5,198 bases of DNA from Candidatus Bathyarchaeota archaeon (GTDB lineage Archaea; Thermoproteota; Bathyarchaeia; TCS64). Positions 1-5,045 of the stretch are shown piece after piece (the first letter of the stretch is position 1; each line of letters opens with the position of its first letter). The translations under genes were made by a program, and so were the position numbers. The notes beneath the pieces were generated by a model. The model was not told where the DNA came from and searched no databases. It worked only from the letters and a program-made list of their open reading frames with translations. The DNA lies in assembly GCA_030613835.1 (NCBI GenBank), contig JAUWLH010000126.1, positions 1-5,198 on the forward strand. Reading direction: 5' to 3'.

Positions 1-1
1 A

Positions 2-445
2 GGGTTCACTATATCCCAGCTTGGACTGATGTTCGGCATTGGCGGCGTTCTGGGGCTGGTCATCTCACCCATCGGTGGGTACATGGCGACCAGGTTCGGG
101 GAGAAAAGGTGGATCCTGCTCAGCCAGGGCATAGGAACGGCGTTCCTGATTGGGGCCTTCTATACGACTGGTGTCTACCCCTTCATAGTCATGTATCTTG
201 TGTACAGGTTCTGCGGGATCATATCCATGCCCGCATTGGCGGCCATCACTGCGAGGCTTTCACCTCCAGGCCAGATGGGCATGGGCTTCGCGTTGAGCTT
301 CATGCCGAGTGCCATCACCGGCATAGTTGGGCCCGTCTTTGCGGCCTGGATCGCCGACACCTACGGGTACTTTCCCATCTTCATGGTGGCGGGCGTTGTC
401 AGCTACCTGGGCCTTGGCGTTTTCAGCCTAGCTATCAAGGACTGA
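2..445 (+). CDS. MFS transporter, C-terminal part (5' truncated by window edge)
   Basis: The reading frame is open from the first bases of the window to a TGA stop and gives 147 residues, so the N-terminal part lies outside. The protein is very hydrophobic. About five membrane segments can be seen: roughly residues 3-27, 38-55, 59-78, 93-116 and 122-143. The loop GGYMATRFGEKR (about residues 25-36) follows the first visible segment and matches the G-x-x-x-D/T-R-x-G-x-R/K loop repeated between TM2-3 and TM8-9 of major facilitator superfamily proteins. The visible part therefore corresponds to about TM8-TM12. MFS proteins are secondary transporters in the cytoplasmic membrane. The substrate cannot be told from this fragment. 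The 3' end overlaps the convergent MBL-fold gene by 11 bp. The assignment to MFS is fairly secure; the subfamily is unknown. Confidence 0.85.
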   Translation, partial: GFTISQLGLMFGIGGVLGLVISPIGGYMATRFGEKRWILLSQGIGTAFLIGAFYTTGVYPFIVMYLVYRFCGIISMPALAAITARLSPPGQMGMGFALSFMPSAITGIVGPVFAAWIADTYGYFPIFMVAGVVSYLGLGVFSLAIKD

Positions 446-1325
446 GTTTCCACATGAGGAGGTTTCCATCCATCTCGATGTCAATCTGTTTCTCGTCGTA
501 CAGGTAGCCCAGGTAGGCCATTATGGTCATGTGGATGAGATAGTACTGCTGGACAACGGTTAGGTCAAGCCCGTAGCTGGTGCATAGTTCCGACATCACT
601 CGCTCTGTGGTCTTGGGCTCATTCAGGAGGGCCTTGATATCCTTGATGATACCCTGGGTGGTGACCATGTTCTTTGCCACAAGTCCTTTGATATCCTCAA
701 CGGGCTTGGTGTGGGCCGGGATGAACAGGTCATACTCCATCCCGTTCAGCCTGTCAAGCGTCTTAAGATGGCTTCCCACGTCCTGGACCACCGGTATCCT
801 ATACTTGTCGATGACCCTCTTGGAGAACACGGTGTCGGCGCAGAAGAGGATGTTGTCCACGAGCACCCCGACTTGGTTGAAGCAGTGGCCCGGCAGGGGG
901 ATTATCTCCACCTCTAGGTCGATGACCTCAAGCTTACCCGGCTCGATGATTTGGTCAACGGGGGAGGGCTTGGCCAGCACGAACTTGTTCCTCAGGTTCC
1001 TGATAGGGGTTGCGCCGTGGAACAGGTAGACGGGCTCTAGGATGGGGTTACTGATGATCCCCGACTCAATTGAGGGCGCATAGACCTCGGCCTTCAGGTT
1101 CCTGGCCAGGTAGTCGTTGCCCCCGAAGTGGTCGGCGTGGCTGTGGGTGTTGATGATGATCTCTAGCTTGAGCCCCTCGGCCTCCAGTACCTTCCTGATG
1201 TTCCTACCGGAGTCCTTGTCCAGCCCCGTGTCGATGACGGCGCACCGTTCCCCGTTCCGTAGTACCCCTATGTTTACCACGCCCGGGATGTACGCGACGT
1301 TCGTGGTTACCGCTACAAGCTCCAA
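435..1325 (-). CDS. MBL-fold metallo-hydrolase with winged-helix-like C-terminus
   Basis: This 296-residue protein carries the metallo-beta-lactamase signature THSHADHFGG, with His61, His63, Asp65 and His66 as di-metal ligands. Further expected ligands are His147 (PLPGHC), Asp164 (LFCADTVF) and His205 (IPAHT), so the full active-site set is present and the enzyme should be a functional, probably zinc-dependent, cytoplasmic hydrolase. Residues about 225-296 lie beyond the fold and look like the small winged-helix domain found at the end of LACTB2-like MBL proteins (helices, then YLGYLYDEKQIDIE and a final LLMWKL strand). The substrate is unknown; glyoxalase II-like thioesters, phosphoesters or nucleic acid are all possible. 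The start is TTG: an in-frame TGA lies three codons upstream, the next usable start (GTG, residue 16) would cut off the first strand, and a good Shine-Dalgarno precedes the TTG. There is no signal peptide. Confidence 0.9.
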   Translation of the reverse strand: MELVAVTTNVAYIPGVVNIGVLRNGERCAVIDTGLDKDSGRNIRKVLEAEGLKLEIIINTHSHADHFGGNDYLARNLKAEVYAPSIESGIISNPILEPVYLFHGATPIRNLRNKFVLAKPSPVDQIIEPGKLEVIDLEVEIIPLPGHCFNQVGVLVDNILFCADTVFSKRVIDKYRIPVVQDVGSHLKTLDRLNGMEYDLFIPAHTKPVEDIKGLVAKNMVTTQGIIKDIKALLNEPKTTERVMSELCTSYGLDLTVVQQYYLIHMTIMAYLGYLYDEKQIDIEMDGNLLMWKLSP

Positions 1326-1330
1326 GATGG

Positions 1331-1339
1331 ATCACTCCC
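1331..1339 (-). promoter_or_regulatory. Shine-Dalgarno site deciding the TTG start of the MBL gene
   Basis: Read on the minus strand this is GGGAGTGAT, close to the ideal complement (GGAGGTGAT) of the archaeal 16S rRNA 3' end. It ends five bases before the TTG at 1325. The match and spacing support TTG rather than the downstream GTG as start, and show that this organism uses Shine-Dalgarno initiation for at least some genes. Confidence 0.7.
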
Positions 1340-1370
1340 ATAAAGATAGGCCGTCCAAGTGAAAAACTTT

Positions 1371-1401
1371 GATGAAAATGAAAAAGCCCCGGTTAAAGGG
1401 G
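1371..1401 (-). terminator. Hairpin plus T-rich tract after the small hypothetical gene
   Basis: Read on the minus strand, 14 bases after the TAG stop of the small gene, CCCC (1401-1398) and GGGG (1390-1387) can pair across a 7-base loop. The pairing can be extended outward by weaker A-T and G-T pairs past one mismatch. It is followed by C and then TTTTTCATTTTC. Archaeal termination depends mainly on T-runs, so the T-rich tract is the more important part. It probably separates the small gene from the MBL gene 89 bp downstream. Confidence 0.55.
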
Positions 1402-1414
1402 TCTCTTAGGGAAG

Positions 1415-1708
1415 CTACTTGTGACGCTTTATGCGGTCCACCTTGCGCTCGTTTGCCCTGTAAGCGAACTTGCGACTGGTGCTGATCTTGGTGCGGTGGA
1501 ACTGGTATCGATCACCGTCTTCGCTGGCCATCGCGGCGTAGAAGGCATCGTACTCCATCTCCTTGGTGTGGAGCTTTGTGATTAGGTCGTTGAGCTCCGC
1601 CTGTCGCTCCTCCTCCGCGCTATCATACTTTTCCGAGTACTGGTTGTACGCGGCCATGAATTTGAAATCCATCCCATCGAAACTTAGCTTCTCTACTGAT
1701 TTACTCAT
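1415..1708 (-). CDS. Small charged hypothetical protein (97 aa)
   Basis: I do not recognise this protein. From the ATG at 1708 it is 97 residues, beginning MSKSVEKLS. It is soluble and highly charged, without membrane segment, signal peptide or cysteines. An acidic middle (about residues 28-50, SAEEERQAELNDLITKLHTK) should be strongly helical and might form a short coiled coil. The last 25 residues are basic (RKFAYRANERKVDRIKRHK), which would suit RNA or DNA binding, but this is only inference from charge. The frame can be extended to a GTG at 1726 (six more residues, MFGRTN). I prefer the ATG, although neither start has a convincing Shine-Dalgarno. A terminator-like hairpin follows the stop and the tRNA-Gln lies upstream on the same strand, so it is probably its own transcription unit. 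The biased, protein-like composition supports a real gene. Confidence 0.65.
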   Translation of the reverse strand: MSKSVEKLSFDGMDFKFMAAYNQYSEKYDSAEEERQAELNDLITKLHTKEMEYDAFYAAMASEDGDRYQFHRTKISTSRKFAYRANERKVDRIKRHK

Positions 1709-1811
1709 ATTGGTACGTCCGAACACCTATCCTTCAACGCCACCCCATTTGAAGATTCTGATCATTGAGGAATTTCTTTCGAGTGAACACATATCGGTGG
1801 TTTCGAGAAAA

Positions 1812-1887
1812 TGGTAGCCCGGAAGAGATTCGAACTCTTGTCCGAGGCTCCAGAGGCCCCTATCCTTGACCGCTAGACGACCGGGCT
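1812..1887 (-). tRNA. tRNA-Gln (anticodon CUG), CCA end encoded
   Basis: The minus strand folds into a full cloverleaf. Acceptor arm AGCCCGG (1887-1881) pairs perfectly with CCGGGCT (1822-1816), and the discriminator is A (1815). The D stem is GUC/GAU with a GG-containing loop. The anticodon stem is GGGGC/GCCUC with loop CUCUGGA, so U33 is followed by anticodon CUG (1853-1851), which reads CAG glutamine codons. The variable region has four bases. The T stem AAGAG/CUCUU closes the loop UUCGAAU. CCA (1814-1812) is encoded, followed directly by TTTTC, a likely terminator. There is no intron. The A1-U72 pair is typical of archaeal tRNA-Gln, which in most archaea is charged through Glu-tRNA-Gln and the GatDE amidotransferase. 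A TATA-like element lies about 30 bases upstream. The mature body without CCA is 73 nt. Confidence 0.96.
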
Positions 1888-1913
1888 ACGCAACAACAAT
1901 ACCAAAGGAAATA

Positions 1914-1924
1914 GAATATAAAGC
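1914..1924 (-). promoter_or_regulatory. TATA box of tRNA-Gln, possibly shared with the divergent Fe-S gene
   Basis: Read on the minus strand this is GCTTTATATTC, a good archaeal TATA element. Its centre is about 31 bases before the tRNA 5' end, which would start transcription about five bases upstream of the mature tRNA. Read on the plus strand it is GAATATAAAGC behind a purine-rich stretch (AAAGGAAATA), which could act as BRE/TATA for the gene starting at 1977 with a 5' leader of about 30 bases. Use by the tRNA is likely; bidirectional use is inference. Confidence 0.6.
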
Positions 1925-1976
1925 TAACCCAATCCACAGAAACAAATACGGTGAACCCACTTCTACTCCGAGAACC

Positions 1977-2738
1977 ATGGACCAATCAGCCATCGCCCTA
2001 ACCCTGGAGATCAAGGAGTACGCGTTAACCCACGGCGCAGAGCTCGTGGGCGTACTATCCCCCCAGTCAATAGACGCCATGCCCGAGTTTTGGGTCGGCT
2101 GGCAGGTCCAGCAGGCATCCAAGAAGACATCTGACTACATGGACGCCCCAAAGAGCATCATCGTTCTCGGGTACCACGCCTTCGATGACATCCACGAGGC
2201 CCAGATAGCCCACAACGGGAAAATAGAGTACCCAGTCTACGAGCGGATGAGGCTCTACGCCAGAAGGGTCATGAGGCAACTGGAGAAAAAGGGCTACAGG
2301 TGCGTTATCTACCCATTTAACCTCAGTCAGAAACGGATGGCCCAGCTGGCCGGCCTCGGCCCCATGGGCAAGAGCAGCCTTATCATCAACCCGGAGTATG
2401 GCCCGTGGTTCCGACTCCAGAGCATCCTCACAGATGCCCCGCTGGTGTCCGATGAGGAAGACACCCAGGATCTTTGCGGGGATTGCACGAAATGTATCGA
2501 CGCATGCCCCACAGGGGCCCTTACCCCATACGTCATTGACCCAGACAAGTGTCTCATCGGTGTAACTGAGGCCGAGTTAGCTAGACTGATTGAAGAGGAC
2601 CTGCCGTTCACGACCTACAGGGAAACACCTGATCAGGTATTCCGGGCGCACATGCCAAGGTTTACAAAAAACAGCGTCCTGATGTGCACTGCATGCCAGA
2701 AGGCTTGCCCCGTAGGGCGAGAAAAACGCGGACAATGA
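1977..2738 (+). CDS. QueG-like protein with two [4Fe-4S] clusters, function unknown
   Basis: The 253-residue protein resembles the epoxyqueuosine reductase (QueG)/reductive dehalogenase-like family. It has the AGLGPMGKSSLIINPEYG stretch (125-142) and LTDAPL (151-156) that match QueG's AGLGWIGKNTLLINPEYG...LTDLPL. The C-terminal ferredoxin-like part has CGDCTKCIDACP (Cys167, 170, 173, 177), Cys192 and CTACQKACP (Cys237, 240, 244). All eight cysteines keep QueG spacing, so two [4Fe-4S] clusters are expected. The segment before AGLG (IYPFNLSQKRMAQL) does not contain the VDSxP-type motif that carries QueG's catalytic Asp; Tyr112 falls there in my hand alignment. It is also shorter than QueG, and archaea usually make archaeosine, not queuosine. 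I would not call it queG. It is cytoplasmic, without signal peptide. The frame runs upstream to a TTG at 1866 inside the tRNA gene, so ATG 1977 is preferred. Confidence 0.85.
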   Translation: MDQSAIALTLEIKEYALTHGAELVGVLSPQSIDAMPEFWVGWQVQQASKKTSDYMDAPKSIIVLGYHAFDDIHEAQIAHNGKIEYPVYERMRLYARRVMRQLEKKGYRCVIYPFNLSQKRMAQLAGLGPMGKSSLIINPEYGPWFRLQSILTDAPLVSDEEDTQDLCGDCTKCIDACPTGALTPYVIDPDKCLIGVTEAELARLIEEDLPFTTYRETPDQVFRAHMPRFTKNSVLMCTACQKACPVGREKRGQ

Positions 2739-2756
2739 CACACTTATAAATTTACC

Positions 2757-2772
2757 GAAAAGCTTTTATAAT
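2757..2772 (+). promoter_or_regulatory. BRE/TATA promoter of the TFB gene
   Basis: GAAAAGC (2757-2763) followed by TTTTATAAT (2764-2772) gives a purine-rich BRE and a TATA box. Transcription starting about 25 bases downstream would begin around 2793-2798, practically at the GTG start codon, so a leaderless or nearly leaderless mRNA is predicted. The core AAAAGCTTTT (2758-2767) is a perfect palindrome overlapping the BRE/TATA junction. A second TATA-like stretch, CTTATAAAT, lies at 2744-2752. Confidence 0.65.
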
Positions 2773-2798
2773 CATTAAATTCGATTTAAAATGCCTAA

Positions 2799-3791
2799 GT
2801 GATCAGGTATCCATTATCTCTGAGAGATAACGATTCTGGGAAGGAAACACCCGAAAAAGTGTATGAATTGAAAAAAGCGATAACCCTGCAAAACGAGGAC
2901 CTATGCCCCGAATGCGGAGGCACCCACATCGTACAAGACTCTGACTCCGGTGAGTTGATCTGTAGTAGCTGTGGGCTTGTGGTGAAGAGTAGCATGCTAA
3001 ACGACGGCCCGGAGTGGAGGGCCTTCACGCCCTCCGAGAAGAACAGTCGGAGCAGGGTCGGCGTACCCCTCAGTTTCGCCGTCCACGACAAGGGCCTAAC
3101 AACCATGATCGGCAGGGTGGGCAGGGATGCCTTTGGAAGGCAGATCCCGCTGGACACCAAGCTCCAGATGCTCAGGCTCAGGAAGTGGCAGATAAGGAGC
3201 AGGGTTCACAGCAGCGTGGACAGGAACCTGGCCCAGGCCATGGCTGAGCTTGACAGGCTCAGCGACAAGCTTCACATCCCACCTAGCATAAAGGAAAAGG
3301 CAGCCGTCATATACCGAAAGGCTTTGGAGAAGGGGCTCGTCAGAGGGAGGAGCATCAATGCCATAACCGCTGCCAGTCTCTACGCTGCATGCAGGCTCAC
3401 CCAGACACCTAGGACCCTCAGGGAGATAAGCAACCAGAGCCCCATCGCCAAGAAAGATATAGCGAGGTGCTACAGGCTCATGCTCAGGGAGCTGAAAATG
3501 CAGATGCCCAAGCCTGATGCCAAGCTCAGGGTGCCCAAGATAGCCGCGAAGGTTGGGGTGGGTGAAAGAACCCAGCAAGCGGCGGTCGAGCTCCTGCGAA
3601 GGGCGACAAAGCTCAGGACCACAGCGGGTAAGGACCCCATGGGTTTGGCGGCGGCAGCCCTGTACATCGCATGTGTGATGTGCGACGAGAAGCGTACCCA
3701 GAAGATGATAGCAGACGCCGCCGGGGTCACGGAGGTAACCATACGGAACCGCTATAAGGGCCTGAAGGAGGCCCTTGAACTTGACATCTAG
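2799..3791 (+). CDS. tfb: Transcription initiation factor B (TFB, archaeal TFIIB)
   Basis: TFB binds the TBP-TATA complex and the BRE and recruits RNA polymerase to archaeal promoters. The 330-residue protein shows the whole architecture. The N-terminal zinc ribbon has Cys36, Cys39, Cys55 and Cys58 (CPEC...CSSC). The B-reader/linker follows with PEWRAF (71-76) and SRVGVPLSFAVHDKGLTTMIG (85-105). Two cyclin-like repeats lie at about 140-235 and 240-328. The second ends with the helix-turn-helix TQKMIADAAGVTEVTIRNRY that contacts the BRE. Length and motifs are normal, so it should be active. An in-frame TAA lies directly before the GTG at 2799, which fits the promoter position. A GTG at codon 21 is the only nearby alternative and would still keep the zinc ribbon. 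The 34 residues before the first cysteine are a somewhat long, non-conserved-looking lead. Whether other TFB copies exist in the genome cannot be seen here. Confidence 0.97.
   Translation: MIRYPLSLRDNDSGKETPEKVYELKKAITLQNEDLCPECGGTHIVQDSDSGELICSSCGLVVKSSMLNDGPEWRAFTPSEKNSRSRVGVPLSFAVHDKGLTTMIGRVGRDAFGRQIPLDTKLQMLRLRKWQIRSRVHSSVDRNLAQAMAELDRLSDKLHIPPSIKEKAAVIYRKALEKGLVRGRSINAITAASLYAACRLTQTPRTLREISNQSPIAKKDIARCYRLMLRELKMQMPKPDAKLRVPKIAAKVGVGERTQQAAVELLRRATKLRTTAGKDPMGLAAAALYIACVMCDEKRTQKMIADAAGVTEVTIRNRYKGLKEALELDI
2814..2830. repeat. Perfect inverted repeat in the first codons of TFB
   Basis: TTATCTCT (2814-2821) and AGAGATAA (2823-2830) are exact reverse complements around a single G. They cover codons 6-11 of the GTG-started frame, just downstream of the predicted transcription start. 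The placement would suit a dimeric repressor or autoregulatory site. An 8-bp arm can arise by chance in a window of this length, so function is unproven. Confidence 0.4.
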
Positions 3792-3804
3792 GGGCTTATT
3801 TCTC

Positions 3805-3822
3805 CATATATCCCTAAATATG
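3805..3822 (+). promoter_or_regulatory. Probable TATA region of the DUF373 gene
   Basis: CATATAT (3805-3811) and TAAATAT (3815-3821) lie in the 62-bp gap after TFB, about 33-49 bases before the ATG at 3854. Either could place the transcription start roughly 5-25 bases before the start codon. No clear Shine-Dalgarno precedes the ATG, which suggests a short leader. Read-through from TFB is also possible. Confidence 0.4.
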
Positions 3823-3853
3823 ACAAAACAACAACTAATTAAGGCTGAAATAC

Positions 3854-4996
3854 ATGGCTGAACCCGATCGCACCCTCATCCTATGCATTGACAGTGATGA
3901 CGATATCGGGATCAAAGGGAAGGTCAAGACACCCCTCATAGGCCGTGACGCAAACATTCAAGCGGCCACCAAACTGGCTTTAGCAGACCCGGAGGAGGCT
4001 GACGCCAACGCCATGTTCGGGGCTGTGAAGCTCTATGACAAGCTTGTGAAGGACTATCCAGACGAGTCATTTGAGATAGCGACTATCGCTGGATCGGGAA
4101 AAGGTGGTGTTGTGGCGGACCGGGCGATGGTCAAGGAACTAGGTAGGATCCAGAAACTGTTCGTAGCCGACAGCGTCATCCTGGTCACGGATGGCTTCTC
4201 TGACGAGGAGCTTGTGCCTATAATCCAGAGCAGAATACCCATTACCAGCATCCACCACGTCGTAGTCAAGCATAGCGAGCGCATCGAGGAGACCTACGCC
4301 ATCATCTTCCGTTATCTCAAGATGATGGTGGAGGATCCCTACTACAGCAAGGTGATTCTAGGCGTGCCTGGGATATTGCTGGTCATATTCGGGTTCCTAA
4401 TGGCGAGCAACCAGCTTGAGAACGGAGGGATGGTGGTGGCTTTTGTTATGGGGATTGTGTTGGTGCTGAAGGGATTCGGCTGGGACAGCAGGCTGGCGGA
4501 GCTAGAGCCGCGCCTGCCGCCACCCGACCGCTGGATCAACCTCATCACGACGGGTCTTGGTGGCATCGTGTTCATTATCGGTATCATCCGGGGCATCGAT
4601 TACGCGTGGAGCATCATACCGTTGCCTATCTTGCCGTTCTGGGATCTGACGTACTGGGCGACCAACTCGGCGGATCTGATTGGGGCATTTATCTTGAAGG
4701 GCACTGACATGGTGACCCTTGGCCTAGGAATCGCTATCGCGGGGGACGGCATCTCGATATACGTTCAGAATAAGGAAGACCTCAAGGTGTGGAGTAATAT
4801 GATCGGGATTCTTTTACTACTCTGGATGCGTCCGATTTCAATAGAAGCAGCCCATATTATCAGAAACCCCGATGTGACCATCACAGTGTTCTCGCCGCTA
4901 ATCATTTACACAATTCTAGGCGTGGTTTCACTCACACTTTTCGTTACTTGGGTGTACAGACGGCATGGGCGCAAGCTGTTCAAACGGCCCACCTAG
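3854..4996 (+). CDS. DUF373 family membrane protein
   Basis: The 380-residue protein matches the archaeal DUF373 family, whose function is unknown. A soluble N-terminal half (about 1-160) begins with RTLILCIDSDDDIG (6-19) and continues with TPLIGRDAN (26-34), LADPEEADANAMFGAVKLYDKL (43-64), TIAGSGKGG (77-85), a hydrophobic strand ending in an acidic loop VILVTDGFSDEE (108-119), IIQSRIPI and VVVKHSERIEETY. The alternating strands and Asp-rich turns suggest a Rossmann-like alpha/beta domain that binds metal or phosphate; that is inference. The C-terminal half has about six membrane segments, near 167-184, 192-208, 228-248, 283-303, 314-333 and 344-368, ending in a basic tail RRHGRKLFKR. This predicts N- and C-termini in the cytoplasm. 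There is no signal peptide. ATG 3854 opens the conserved core directly, so the start is convincing. A cis-prenyltransferase gene follows after 49 bp on the same strand. Confidence 0.93.
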   Translation: MAEPDRTLILCIDSDDDIGIKGKVKTPLIGRDANIQAATKLALADPEEADANAMFGAVKLYDKLVKDYPDESFEIATIAGSGKGGVVADRAMVKELGRIQKLFVADSVILVTDGFSDEELVPIIQSRIPITSIHHVVVKHSERIEETYAIIFRYLKMMVEDPYYSKVILGVPGILLVIFGFLMASNQLENGGMVVAFVMGIVLVLKGFGWDSRLAELEPRLPPPDRWINLITTGLGGIVFIIGIIRGIDYAWSIIPLPILPFWDLTYWATNSADLIGAFILKGTDMVTLGLGIAIAGDGISIYVQNKEDLKVWSNMIGILLLLWMRPISIEAAHIIRNPDVTITVFSPLIIYTILGVVSLTLFVTWVYRRHGRKLFKRPT

Positions 4997-5005
4997 ACTG
5001 CATTA

Positions 5006-5013
5006 CCTTTTTG
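5006..5013 (+). terminator. Possible T-run terminator between DUF373 and uppS
   Basis: A CCTTTTTG stretch with five T follows ten bases after the DUF373 stop. T-runs are sufficient for archaeal RNA polymerase to pause and release, so this may end or attenuate the DUF373 transcript. It is short, and the same bases could serve as a weak TATA-like element for the next gene. It does not rule out co-transcription. Confidence 0.25.
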
Positions 5014-5030
5014 TACCCTGAGCTGCTTAT

Positions 5031-5040
5031 GGGAAGGGAG
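5031..5040 (+). promoter_or_regulatory. Shine-Dalgarno-like site for the TTG start of uppS
   Basis: GGGAAGGGAG ends five bases before the TTG at 5046. It is the purine-rich site expected at this distance. Its presence, together with the absence of any in-frame ATG or GTG between the upstream TGA (5019) and the conserved region, decides the TTG start. Confidence 0.6.
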
Positions 5041-5045
5041 CTATT

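Noticed and set aside
1709..1726. GTG at 1726 as start of the small hypothetical protein
   Set aside because: It adds only six residues and has no well-spaced Shine-Dalgarno; the ATG at 1708 is the more usual start. It cannot be fully excluded.
1812..1887. Reading the tRNA as tRNA-Glu (CUC)
   Set aside because: With the stem GGGGC/GCCUC the seven-base loop is CUCUGGA. U33 is followed by CUG, not CUC; shifting the register breaks the stem.
1866..1976. Upstream extension of the Fe-S protein frame to a TTG at 1866
   Set aside because: It would begin inside the antisense of the tRNA-Gln gene, and the added residues do not resemble the family. ATG 1977 is in frame and starts a typical helix.
2791..2801. 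ATG at 2791 as an alternative TFB start
   Set aside because: It is out of frame and stops after three codons (ATG CCT AAG TGA).
2627..2810. Palindrome ACCTGATCAGGT (2627-2638) and its partial repeat TGATCAGGTAT at 2800-2810
   Set aside because: Several chance 11-base matches are expected in a window this size, and the first copy lies inside an ordinary coding region.
2327..3578. Long minus-strand open frames antisense to the Fe-S protein and TFB genes
   Set aside because: They are low-complexity shadows of the clearly recognised plus-strand genes, with no domain motifs or start signals.
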